From contig JALSLF010000384.1 of NCBI GenBank assembly GCA_026988445.1, positions 1-12,512 on the forward strand: 12,512 nucleotides of DNA. Reading direction: 5' to 3'. The notes beneath the pieces were generated by a model that saw only the letters and a program-made list of their open reading frames with translations, was not told the origin of the DNA and did not search any database. The translations under genes and the position numbers were made by a program. How positions within the stretch are numbered: the first letter of the stretch is position 1; every line of letters starts with the position of its first letter. This document shows, one piece after another, positions 1 through 7,109 of this stretch. The stretch is from Bacteroidales bacterium. Lineage in GTDB: Bacteria; Bacteroidota; Bacteroidia; Bacteroidales; NBLH01.

Positions 1-345
1 ATTGAATTGTGGATTACAGGCTTGCGTGCTGAACAATCGCAAGCACGGCACGATTTAGGCTGGTTTGAATACGATAAAGCCTTTGATGTAATAAAATTTA
101 ATCCATTGCGCGATTGGAAACTTACCGAAGTGGTTGATTATTTAAAGAAGAATGCGGTACCTTATAATGTTTTGCATGATAAAGGTTTTGTAAGTATCGG
201 TTGCTCGCCTTGTACACGTGCAATTAAGGAAGGTGAAGACATTCGTGCAGGAAGATGGTGGTGGGAAGATAAAACCAAAAAAGAATGTGGTTTGCACGAC
301 CCTAATGAAACGGCTAAAATTGCCATTGAAATAAAAAAAATATAA
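1..345 (+). CDS. cysH: Assimilatory APS reductase, C-terminal part (5' end outside window)
   Basis: This is the C-terminal 114 residues of a sulfonucleotide reductase, which reduces activated sulfate to sulfite in the cytoplasm with thioredoxin-type electron donors. The frame is open to base 1, so the start lies upstream of the window. The LWITGLRAEQS block matches the family. Near the end come IGCSPCTR, then GRWWWE, then ECGLH, which carries the catalytic cysteine. The CxxC in IGCSPCTR is half of the 4Fe-4S cluster ligand set of reductases that use adenosine 5'-phosphosulfate. E. coli-type PAPS reductases lack it. The matching CysCys pair should lie upstream, out of view. The gene ends 21 bp before cysD, so the two are probably co-transcribed. 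The family call is firm. The APS rather than PAPS preference is known family behaviour applied here by inference. Confidence 0.93.
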   Translation: MELWITGLRAEQSQARHDLGWFEYDKAFDVIKFNPLRDWKLTEVVDYLKKNAVPYNVLHDKGFVSIGCSPCTRAIKEGEDIRAGRWWWEDKTKKECGLHDPNETAKIAIEIKKI

Positions 346-366
346 TACAGAAACAATTTACAAATC

Positions 367-1272
367 ATGGATAAAATAATTATTAATCATTTAAGAGAAT
401 TAGAATCGGAATCAATCCACGTAATGCGTGAAGTTGCTGCTCAGTTTGAAAATCCTGTTTTGCTCTTTTCCGGCGGAAAAGATTCAATTGTTATGGTACA
501 TTTGGCAAGAAAAGCATTTTATCCTGCCCGTATCCCTTTTCCTTTAATGCATATTGATACAGGACACAATTTTGATGAAACCATTGAGTTTAGAGACCGT
601 TTGGCAAAAGAAACCGGGGCAGAACTAATTGTGCGTTATGTACAAGATACAATAGATCAAGGTAAAGTTGTTGAAGAAACCGGAATTAATGCAAGTCGTA
701 ATTTATTACAAACTACAACATTGCTTGATGCTATTGAAGACCTTAAAATTGATGCAGCTCTTGGCGGCGGACGACGTGATGAAGAAAAAGCACGTGCCAA
801 AGAACGTTTTTTCTCTCATCGTGATGAGTTTGGACAGTGGGACCCGAAAAATCAACGCCCTGAGTTATGGTCTTTATACAACGGAAGAAAAAAATTAGGC
901 GAACATTTTCGTGTTTTTCCAATTAGTAACTGGACTGAAATGGATGTTTGGCAATATATATATATGGAAAATATTGACATTCCAAACCTTTATTTTACAC
1001 ATAAACGTAAAGTTTTTAAACGCGATGGTACCTGGCTGGCTCTAGCGCCTTTTATGAAACTTAAAGATAATGAAGAGGTTGTAGAAATGGATGTGCGTTG
1101 CCGGACTATTGGCGATATAACTTGTACCGGTGTAACCTTATCAAAAGCCAATACTTTGGAAGATATTATAGCTGAAATTGCTGCTACACGTGTAACTGAA
1201 CGTGGCGGGCGAGCCGATGACAAACGCTCTGAAGCAGCAATGGAAGACCGTAAAAAAGAAGGTTATTTCTAA
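367..1272 (+). CDS. cysD: Sulfate adenylyltransferase subunit 2 (ATP sulfurylase small subunit)
   Basis: CysD is the catalytic subunit of the CysDN ATP sulfurylase, which makes APS and pyrophosphate from sulfate and ATP. The predicted protein is 301 residues, the usual length for the family. The PP-loop SGGKDS is at residues 35-40, followed by MHIDTGHNFDE, LGGGRRDEEKARAKER and FPISNWTEMDVWQYI, all typical CysD blocks. The C-terminus RSEAAMEDRKKEGYF is the usual family ending. The ATG at 367 gives the canonical N-terminus (LRELESESIHVMREV). The gene follows cysH by 21 bp. Unusually, about 180 bp and a terminator-like hairpin separate it from its partner cysN, although the two subunits work as a complex. 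Confidence 0.97.
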   Translation: MDKIIINHLRELESESIHVMREVAAQFENPVLLFSGGKDSIVMVHLARKAFYPARIPFPLMHIDTGHNFDETIEFRDRLAKETGAELIVRYVQDTIDQGKVVEETGINASRNLLQTTTLLDAIEDLKIDAALGGGRRDEEKARAKERFFSHRDEFGQWDPKNQRPELWSLYNGRKKLGEHFRVFPISNWTEMDVWQYIYMENIDIPNLYFTHKRKVFKRDGTWLALAPFMKLKDNEEVVEMDVRCRTIGDITCTGVTLSKANTLEDIIAEIAATRVTERGGRADDKRSEAAMEDRKKEGYF

Positions 1273-1276
1273 AAAA

Positions 1277-1318
1277 AAACTTTTGAACGTCCTTTAGGAC
1301 TTCAAAACGTTTCTTTTT
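1277..1318 (+). terminator. Hairpin with T-run just after cysD
   Basis: Directly after the cysD stop, TTTTGAA (1281-1287) pairs with TTCAAAA (1301-1307) and GTCC (1289-1292) with GGAC (1297-1300) around the loop TTTA, with one bulged C at 1288. AAAC (1277-1280) can pair with GTTT (1309-1312). The A-run before and the TTTTT at 1314-1318 extend the symmetry, so it could terminate on either strand. It fits an intrinsic terminator or attenuator between cysD and cysN. How strongly it acts cannot be told from the sequence alone. Confidence 0.7.
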
Positions 1319-1336
1319 AAATTTAATTACTTAAAA

Positions 1337-1402
1337 ATGTTTTTTTTGAAAATAATCATTGGTGCAGGAGCTACCTCAAAACATTTATACGATAAAAAAT
1401 AA
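1337..1402 (+). other. Possible 21-codon ORF in the cysD-cysN gap
   Basis: A short frame with ATG at 1337 and TAA at 1400-1402 would encode MFFLKIIIGAGATSKHLYDK plus one lysine. The hydrophobic start followed by GAGAT resembles the beginning of a nucleotide-binding Rossmann fold, so it may be a decayed gene remnant or a chance frame. No ribosome binding site is evident. The rest of this 180-bp gap holds the hairpin at 1277-1318 and a weak -7-like box, TAGATTTA, at 1412-1419, which might serve cysN. Nothing else is visible. Confidence 0.2.
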
Positions 1403-1452
1403 GTTAAATAATAGATTTAGGCATTAAGAAATCCTTAGAAAAAATAAAATAC

Positions 1453-2724
1453 ATGGAAAATAAAACAAAAGGATATTTAGATATGGAACTTTTGCGCTTC
1501 ACCACAGCAGGAAGTGTTGATGATGGCAAAAGTACGCTTATCGGACGATTATTATACGACAGCAAAGCAATTTTTGAAGATCAATTAGAATCAATTGAGC
1601 GAACCAGTAAAAAACGTGGAGATGAACATGTTGATTTGGCTCTATTAACCGATGGCTTGCGTGCAGAGCGAGAGCAAGGTATTACTATTGATGTAGCCTA
1701 TCGTTATTTTGCAACTCCAAAACGTAAATTTATTATTGCCGATACTCCCGGACATGTACAATATACCCGTAATATGGTTACCGGAGCATCTACTGCAAAC
1801 TTAGCGCTTATATTGGTAGATGCCCGAAACGGTGTTGTTGAGCAAACGTTACGTCATTCATTTATTGCTTCTTTACTCCAAATTCCACACGTGATAGTAT
1901 GTATCAATAAAATGGATTTGGTGGATTATAATGAAGATGTATATGAAAATATTCGTAAACAATTTATGTCATTTGCTCCCAAGTTAGATATAAATGATAT
2001 TCGCTTTATCCCTATTAGTGCATTAAAAGGGGATAATGTAGTAGATCGGTCAAAAAACATGGATTGGTACAACGGAGCAACACTGCTTTATACGCTTGAG
2101 AATATTTATATCGGTTCCGACCAAAATCATATCGATGGACGCTTTCCTGTTCAGTATGTAATTCGTCCGCAGTCTGATGAATTTCATGATTATCGTGGTT
2201 ATGCCGGGAAAATTGAAGGCGGTATTTTTAGAGTAGGTGATGATGTAAAAGTTTATCCATCTGAATTATCTACAAAAATTAAAACTATTGATTTTTATAA
2301 AGATTCTTTAAAAACAGCTGCAAAACCACAGTCGGTTACCATTACTTTAGAAGACGATATTGACATCAGCCGCGGAGATATGATTGTGAATAAAAACAGT
2401 TTGCCTAAAGTTTCGCAAGAAATTGACTTAATGGTTTGCTGGTTTAATGAACGACCATTAGTTCCGGGCGGGAAATATGCAATAAAACATACTACCAAAG
2501 ATGCACGCTGCATGATTAAAGATATTAGCTATAAAGTAGATGTAAATACTTTAGAGCGAAATTTTGAAGATAAAAAGGTAGGAATGAACGATATTGCGCG
2601 AATAAAAATGAAAACAACCGCTCCTTTGTTTTACGATTCATATCGTAAAAACAGAAATACCGGTAGTTTAATTATTATTGACGAAAGCACTAATGAAACA
2701 GTTGCTGCCGGGATGATTGTTTAA
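1453..2724 (+). CDS. cysN: Sulfate adenylyltransferase subunit 1 (GTPase subunit)
   Basis: CysN is the EF-Tu-like GTPase that drives APS formation by CysD. The 423-residue protein shows the GTPase motifs in order: P-loop GSVDDGKST (20-28), the switch region GLRAEREQGITIDVAYRYF (68-86), DTPGH (97-101) and NKMD (152-155). Beta-barrel domains 2 and 3 follow from about residue 230. The length matches a stand-alone CysN. The APS kinase domain found in NodQ/CysNC fusions (about 200 further residues) is absent, so this locus makes APS but shows no route to PAPS. The start at 1453 gives the usual short lead before LLRFTTAGSVDDGKST. A strong terminator-like hairpin follows the stop codon within about 25 bp. 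Confidence 0.97.
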   Translation: MENKTKGYLDMELLRFTTAGSVDDGKSTLIGRLLYDSKAIFEDQLESIERTSKKRGDEHVDLALLTDGLRAEREQGITIDVAYRYFATPKRKFIIADTPGHVQYTRNMVTGASTANLALILVDARNGVVEQTLRHSFIASLLQIPHVIVCINKMDLVDYNEDVYENIRKQFMSFAPKLDINDIRFIPISALKGDNVVDRSKNMDWYNGATLLYTLENIYIGSDQNHIDGRFPVQYVIRPQSDEFHDYRGYAGKIEGGIFRVGDDVKVYPSELSTKIKTIDFYKDSLKTAAKPQSVTITLEDDIDISRGDMIVNKNSLPKVSQEIDLMVCWFNERPLVPGGKYAIKHTTKDARCMIKDISYKVDVNTLERNFEDKKVGMNDIARIKMKTTAPLFYDSYRKNRNTGSLIIIDESTNETVAAGMIV

Positions 2725-2745
2725 AAATTCGTGTAATAAATTTAT

Positions 2746-2795
2746 ATATCCTGAAAATTTCATTTATTTTTATGAAATTTTCAGGATATTTTTTT
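2746..2795 (+). terminator. Strong intrinsic terminator/attenuator after cysN
   Basis: The 18-nt arm ATATCCTGAAAATTTCAT (2746-2763) is perfectly complementary to ATGAAATTTTCAGGATAT (2772-2789), with the 8-nt loop TTATTTTT, and is followed by a run of T (2789-2795). This is a textbook intrinsic terminator shape. The right arm contains the most upstream ATG (2772) of the next open frame, which argues that this ATG is not the real start. Only 15 bp separate the T-run from the next plausible start, so the downstream genes may depend on read-through. Confidence 0.88.
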
Positions 2796-2810
2796 AAAAA
2801 ATACGCTTAT

Positions 2811-4586
2811 ATGGGTATTGATGCTATACTGGTTTTACTGGCAATACTTTTTATCATTTTTTCTCTTTATTTTGAGATTGTGGGTCCCGGGTTTACATTT
2901 GTAATTGCCATTGCTTTCCTGTCTGCATTTAGAGTAATTACTCCTTCCGAAATTTTATCAGGTTTTGCCAACGAGCAAATTATGAATATAATTATGCTTT
3001 TGCTTATTGGTGATATTTTTCGGCGAACCACTATTTTAGATATTTTCTTTGATAAGTTTTTTAAATACGCAAAAACACCCAGACGATTTATGCTCCGGAT
3101 GATGATTGTTGTTGCTCCTTTATCCGCCTTTTTAAATAATACACCTTTGGTGGCAATTCTTATCCCATATATACACAATTGGAGTAAAAAAAATAAATCC
3201 TCTGTATCAAAACTGCTAATTCCTCTTTCGTTTGGTGCAATTATGGGAGGATGTGTTACTTTGATTGGTACCTCTACAAATATGATTGTCGCTGGTTTAG
3301 TTGTTGATCAGACAATAATCCCGGGATTAAGACCATTGGAGATTTTTGATTTCGCTTATGTGGGAGTTCCAATGGTAATTATAGGAACTTTGTATATGCT
3401 TATAATAGGATATCGTTTATTGCCTGATAAGACGAAAACAATGGAGCTTACAGCAGATGCAGATCGAAAATATCTTTTTCAGTTACAAATAAAAAAGGGA
3501 AGTGAGTTTATTGGTGTTAAACGCTGTGATGTTCCTTTTTTAAAAAATGAAGGCTTTATTTTGGTCGAGGTTTTGCGTAAAGGAGTATTGTTTGACCAAA
3601 TTGCAAAAGATTTTGTTTTTGAGGAAGAAGATGTTTTAACCTTTGCAGGGAGTAAAGAAAGTATTGCAGATTTAGTAAATGCTGACAAAAATTTAGTAAT
3701 TCCTTCGGTAGGGATGTTTTCTAAGAAAAAACAAACCCAAGTAGTTGAAATTGTAGTTTCGCACAAATCAAATTTAATAGGAAAAAAGATTTTAGAAGAA
3801 AACTTTAGGGGAAAATATGATGCTACTGTTTTAGCTGTTCATCGTAATGGTGAAAATCTAACTGGCCAAATTGCTAATGTAGAATTACGTGCCGGAGATG
3901 CATTACTCCTTATGGTAGGAAATCAATTTCAAGAAATTGCAAAATCAACCAATGATTTTTATACTATTTCAAAAATAAAAGAAATTAGACGTTTAGGTGC
4001 TCTGCGAACTTTTGTTTTGGTAGGCGGAATGCTTTTGGTAATTGTTTTAAATGTTGTTGGCTTGGCAAAACTGTTTACAGGATTGTTAATTCTACTCATA
4101 ATTACTCAATTATTGAATATTGTCAGTCCTAAAGATTTGGCGAAAAGCGTTGATTATCAATTAGCTTTAATTATTGCTTTATCGCTTGCATTAGGAACAG
4201 CTATGATTAAAACAGGGGTTGCCGATATGCTGGCAAATGGAATGATGTATGTTTTTAAACCAATGGGTAAATATGGATTGTTGGTGGGTGTGTATTTGAT
4301 AACCAGCCTATTAGCTGCATTTATTACCAACAAAGCCGCAGTAGCTATTGTGTTTCCTATTTCCTTAACTGTTGCTTTACATTTAGGCGTAGATACTACT
4401 CCTTTTATTCTTGTAGTGGCTTTTGCTGCTGCTGCTAATTTTATGACACCAATCGGATATCAAACAAACCTTATGGTATATGGTCCGGGAGGCTATCGCT
4501 TTAAAGATTTTTTAATTGTAGGTACACCTTTAACAATTATTTATATGATTGTAACTGTACTAATTCTTAGTTTTCTATATTTGTAA
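2811..4586 (+). CDS. SLC13-family anion permease with two RCK_C/TrkA_C domains, probable sulfate importer
   Basis: This inner-membrane permease is 591 residues from the chosen start. Numbering from Met at 2811, an N-terminal membrane block carries LNNTPLVAILIP (about 108-119) and GTSTNMIV (153-160), hallmarks of the SLC13/DASS and ArsB-like ion transporter fold. Two cytoplasmic RCK_C (TrkA_C)-like domains follow at about 214-297 and 309-392. A second membrane block repeats the pseudo-symmetric signature ITNKAAVAIVFP (505-516) and TPIGYQTNLMVYGPGGY (546-562). Relatives with this layout include sulfate transporters. The place between cysN and cysQ supports sulfate as substrate, but this is inference. 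The ATG at 2772 lies in the right arm of the terminator hairpin, so the ATG at 2811, just ahead of the first membrane helix, is preferred. It ends 15 bp before cysQ. Confidence 0.88.
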   Translation: MGIDAILVLLAILFIIFSLYFEIVGPGFTFVIAIAFLSAFRVITPSEILSGFANEQIMNIIMLLLIGDIFRRTTILDIFFDKFFKYAKTPRRFMLRMMIVVAPLSAFLNNTPLVAILIPYIHNWSKKNKSSVSKLLIPLSFGAIMGGCVTLIGTSTNMIVAGLVVDQTIIPGLRPLEIFDFAYVGVPMVIIGTLYMLIIGYRLLPDKTKTMELTADADRKYLFQLQIKKGSEFIGVKRCDVPFLKNEGFILVEVLRKGVLFDQIAKDFVFEEEDVLTFAGSKESIADLVNADKNLVIPSVGMFSKKKQTQVVEIVVSHKSNLIGKKILEENFRGKYDATVLAVHRNGENLTGQIANVELRAGDALLLMVGNQFQEIAKSTNDFYTISKIKEIRRLGALRTFVLVGGMLLVIVLNVVGLAKLFTGLLILLIITQLLNIVSPKDLAKSVDYQLALIIALSLALGTAMIKTGVADMLANGMMYVFKPMGKYGLLVGVYLITSLLAAFITNKAAVAIVFPISLTVALHLGVDTTPFILVVAFAAAANFMTPIGYQTNLMVYGPGGYRFKDFLIVGTPLTIIYMIVTVLILSFLYL

Positions 4587-4601
4587 ATTATTTTTTTAGA
4601 T

Positions 4602-5444
4602 ATGCATATAGATAAATCAAACGAATTATTAAATACTGCTGTTTTAGCTTGTATTTTTGCCGGTGATAAAATACTTGATATTTATAATTCCAATAATTTT
4701 AATATAGAGTATAAGGAAGATGAATCTCCTTTAACTCAGGCAGATAAAAATGCACACGATGAGATTGTTAAATATTTGGATAAAACAGAAATACCTGTTT
4801 TAAGCGAAGAAGGTAAGCATTTACCCTATGACGAACGTAAAAAATGGGAATACTTATGGGTAGTAGATCCTCTTGACGGAACCAAAGAATTCATTAAACA
4901 GAATGGCGAATTTACGGTAAATATAGCTTTGGTGCAAAATGGACTTACGCTTATGGGCGTAATATACGCACCTGTTTTAAAATCTTTGTATTTTAATGAT
5001 TTATCCGGCAATGCATTTTGGGTTGATTTTAATTTTTCGGGTAGAGAACTTGAACCGGTTTTAGATTTTATTCATAATAAAAAAATAAAAATACCTTTAA
5101 AAGCAAAACGTGCGTATAAAGTAGTGGCAAGTCGTTCACATCTTTCTGACGAAACAAAATTATTTATTGAAAAATTAAAAGAGAAGTATAAAAATATTGA
5201 AATAACAAGTATAGGAAGTTCATTAAAACTGTGCTTATTAGCTGGCGGACAAGCCGATATTTATCCTCGTTTTGCCCCTACTATGGAGTGGGATATTGCT
5301 GCCGGGCATGCCATTTTAAAAGCTGCCGGAGGAAATGTGTTGAGTAATGAAACAGGGCAAGAATTGCAATACAATAAAGAAAATTTACTAAACCCTTGGT
5401 TTATTGCAAAAACTGAGGTATTGTATCAGGGAAAAAATAAATAA
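4602..5444 (+). CDS. cysQ: 3'(2'),5'-bisphosphate nucleotidase CysQ
   Basis: CysQ belongs to the inositol monophosphatase-like, Mg2+-dependent, Li+-sensitive phosphatases. It removes the 3' phosphate from 3'-phosphoadenosine 5'-phosphate (PAP) and can act on PAPS. The 280-residue protein has LTQAD (44-48), SEEGK (68-72), the metal-binding WVVDPLDGTKEFIKQNGEFT (86-105) and the C-terminal EWDIAAGHAILKAAGG (229-244), all diagnostic of CysQ rather than general inositol phosphatases. It lies 15 bp after the permease and 16 bp before the PLP enzyme, so the three look like one transcript. An APS-reductase pathway does not itself release PAP, so the substrate probably comes from other sources such as holo-ACP synthase, or the enzyme limits PAPS. 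Confidence 0.95.
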   Translation: MHIDKSNELLNTAVLACIFAGDKILDIYNSNNFNIEYKEDESPLTQADKNAHDEIVKYLDKTEIPVLSEEGKHLPYDERKKWEYLWVVDPLDGTKEFIKQNGEFTVNIALVQNGLTLMGVIYAPVLKSLYFNDLSGNAFWVDFNFSGRELEPVLDFIHNKKIKIPLKAKRAYKVVASRSHLSDETKLFIEKLKEKYKNIEITSIGSSLKLCLLAGGQADIYPRFAPTMEWDIAAGHAILKAAGGNVLSNETGQELQYNKENLLNPWFIAKTEVLYQGKNK

Positions 5445-5460
5445 CAAAATATCTAAAAAG

Positions 5461-6777
5461 ATGAAGAAATTTTACTTTAAGTGCCGCACCTGCGGACATG
5501 AAATTGAAGGCTTTAAAGAGTGGTTTGCTAACAATCAAAAATGCCCGCAATGTGGTGATAATAAGATAAATACGATTTATTCTACGCCCAAAGAAAAAAT
5601 TAAAGAACTAATAAGTAAGGATGCTCGTCCGGAAAGTTTATGGCATTATTTTGATTTCTTGCCTCTTGAAAATAAAGAGAACATTGTAACCGATGGTGAA
5701 GGTATTGCTCCAATTGAGCGTTGGGATTTTTTTGAGGATTATGCTAAAAGAAAATACGATTTAAATCTAAAAGTATTTATTAACCGGAATGATAAAAGTT
5801 TTGCAACGGGAACTTTTAAAGATAAAGGTGGGGCTTTGGCTGCCAGTGTGTTAAAGGAACACGGTATTAAAGAGTATGTTGTGGCGAGTACCGGAAATAC
5901 GGCAACTGCATTTGCGCATTATTTGGCAAAAGCCGGTATTTCTTGTGCAATTTTTATGCCCGGTGATGCTTTCTCGGACAGTATGGCGCATATTAGTACC
6001 TATGGACAAAAAATATTTCACGTGCAAGGCGATTACGCTTATGCTAAAAAAGTAGCTGCCGATTATGCCAAAAAATACAATGTGCTGATGACCGGTGGTA
6101 ATTTAGACCCTTTACGTCTTGAAGCCAAAAAAACTCAGGTATTTGAAATGCTTCGTTTAATGGGAAAAACACCGGATGTATATATTCAGGCTTTAAGTGG
6201 CGGAACCGGACCTTTTGCTGTTGAAAAAGCATTTAATGATTTTGAAGAATTGGGAATATTCGGGAAATTGCCCAGATTTTTACTTTCGCAAGGCGATCGT
6301 TGCGCACCAATGGCTGATGCATGGAAAAAAGCTAAGGAAACAAACTTTCCTGCCGGCTGGGAAAAAGATTATCCGATTTATGAAAACCCTGAAACTTTAA
6401 TTCCTACAATTGCTACAGGTAATCCGGGAATGTATCCTTTAATGGGTCCCTTGGTTAAGAGAAGCGGAGGCGATATTTTCCCTGTTCATGAGGAATTAGC
6501 ATTGGATATGATACGTTTAGTAGCTTACGAACGTGTAATAAAAATAGGACCTGCTTCGGCAGCCGGATTACTTGGCTTTTTTGAAGCGCTTAAACGCGGA
6601 TTGATTAATGATGACGAAACCGTTTTTATCAATATGGGTGAATCGGCTAATCGTGCTTATGGTTATATGCATAAAGCCGCTTATACTATTGATGAGGTTC
6701 ATACGGTAGATGATTGTGAGCATTTTGACCGCTCTAAATACAAAGATAAAGTTTGGGCTCCTTTTGAGAAATATTAG
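5461..6777 (+). CDS. Threonine-synthase-like PLP enzyme with zinc ribbon; candidate cysteate synthase
   Basis: This is a fold-type II PLP enzyme of 438 residues. The start at 5461 is chosen because it begins directly at the zinc ribbon. A longer frame from 5404 would overlap cysQ and add an unconserved-looking lead. Two CxxC pairs (C8/C11 and C28/C31) form a rubredoxin-like zinc ribbon. TGTFKDKGG (116-124) holds the Schiff-base lysine K120, ASTGNTATA (142-150) is the substrate loop, and SGGTGP (246-251) is a glycine-rich phosphate-binding loop. A database would probably label it threonine synthase. No other threonine pathway gene is present, and it directly follows a sulfite-producing locus. 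Cysteate synthase, which joins O-phosphoserine and sulfite, is a known threonine synthase relative in methanogens and in the capnine sulfonolipid pathway of Bacteroidota. I infer cysteate synthase as the best candidate, with threonine synthase as the alternative. Confidence 0.85.
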   Translation: MKKFYFKCRTCGHEIEGFKEWFANNQKCPQCGDNKINTIYSTPKEKIKELISKDARPESLWHYFDFLPLENKENIVTDGEGIAPIERWDFFEDYAKRKYDLNLKVFINRNDKSFATGTFKDKGGALAASVLKEHGIKEYVVASTGNTATAFAHYLAKAGISCAIFMPGDAFSDSMAHISTYGQKIFHVQGDYAYAKKVAADYAKKYNVLMTGGNLDPLRLEAKKTQVFEMLRLMGKTPDVYIQALSGGTGPFAVEKAFNDFEELGIFGKLPRFLLSQGDRCAPMADAWKKAKETNFPAGWEKDYPIYENPETLIPTIATGNPGMYPLMGPLVKRSGGDIFPVHEELALDMIRLVAYERVIKIGPASAAGLLGFFEALKRGLINDDETVFINMGESANRAYGYMHKAAYTIDEVHTVDDCEHFDRSKYKDKVWAPFEKY

Positions 6778-6860
6778 TTGAGAAGTTTAATTCAGCTTTT
6801 ACTTGGAGTATATACCCAATCAAGAGTGCTATTTATTAATTTGTCTTTGGGTAGCTTTAT

Positions 6861-7021
6861 ACCTAAATTGAGCGATTATGTACAAAAAGACGTGCCAAGA
6901 TATTGAGATTAAAAGTTTAGAAAAAAGTAAGAATACTTTCAAGTATTAGCGTTTTTTTTTGTAAATCTTTTTAACTCAATAGATTGGTGCTTATTGAAGT
7001 AGATAATCACTCAATTTAGGT
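6861..7021. repeat. About 161-bp element with 19-bp terminal inverted repeats (MITE-like)
   Basis: ACCTAAATTGAGCGATTAT (6861-6879) and ATAATCACTCAATTTAGGT (7003-7021) are inverted repeats matching at 18 of 19 positions. The trinucleotide TAT lies directly outside each end (6858-6860 and 7022-7024), which could be a target duplication but is weak in AT-rich DNA. No reading frame of note lies inside. Both ends recur in a shorter copy at 8084-8132. Size and ends suit a non-autonomous mobile element. A structured intergenic element of other origin is equally possible. It occupies most of the 332-bp gap between the PLP enzyme gene and the HAD gene. Confidence 0.5.
6932..6960 (+). terminator. Probable terminator of the sulfur operon
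   Basis: AATACT (6932-6937) pairs with AGTATT (6942-6947) around the loop TTCA, followed after AGCG by nine T residues (6952-6960). An A-run upstream (6921-6926) could pair with part of the T-run. The stem is short and AU-rich, and the site is about 155 bp after the stop codon of the PLP enzyme gene, inside the inverted-repeat element. It is therefore only a moderate candidate. Confidence 0.5.
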
Positions 7022-7047
7022 TATATTAAAAAATTAGTGTAAATTTG
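7015..7047 (+). promoter_or_regulatory. Bacteroidota-type promoter for the HAD-ssb pair
   Basis: TAAATTTG at 7040-7047 matches the Bacteroidota -7 consensus TAnnTTTG exactly. A near match to the -33 TTTG element, TTTA at 7015-7018, lies 21 bp upstream and is contributed by the right end of the inverted-repeat element. Transcription would start around 7053-7056, giving a leader of about 55 bases before the HAD gene. Confidence 0.5.
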
Positions 7048-7055
7048 TATAGCTG

Positions 7056-7068
7056 CCTTTTCAAAAGG
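7056..7068. promoter_or_regulatory. 13-bp palindrome at the predicted transcription start
   Basis: CCTTTTCAAAAGG is a perfect palindrome around a central C, lying 8 bp after the -7 box and therefore at about +1 to +15. It could be an operator or a small leader hairpin. No regulator is visible in the window. Confidence 0.25.
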
Positions 7069-7109
7069 TATAATAAAATGTAAGCATAAATATAATAATT
7101 TATTAATCC

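Noticed and set aside
990..1223. 77-codon open frame on the - strand in cysD
   Set aside because: It lies opposite a strongly conserved coding region and has no recognisable features.
1453..2724. CysN fused to APS kinase (NodQ-like)
   Set aside because: The protein ends at 423 residues after the third CysN domain, and no second P-loop domain follows.
2772..2810. ATG at 2772 as the permease start
   Set aside because: It lies in the right arm of the perfect terminator hairpin. The ATG at 2811 directly precedes the first membrane helix.
5404..5460. Upstream extension of the PLP enzyme gene beginning at 5404 inside cysQ
   Set aside because: The first 19 residues (MQKLRYCIREKINNKISKK) are unlike the family, and ATG 5461 starts right at the zinc ribbon 16 bp after the cysQ stop.
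6778..7109. tRNA or other stable RNA gene in the gap before the HAD gene
   Set aside because: No cloverleaf arms, T-loop consensus or CCA-type end could be found. The structure present is explained by the inverted repeat and the short terminator hairpin.
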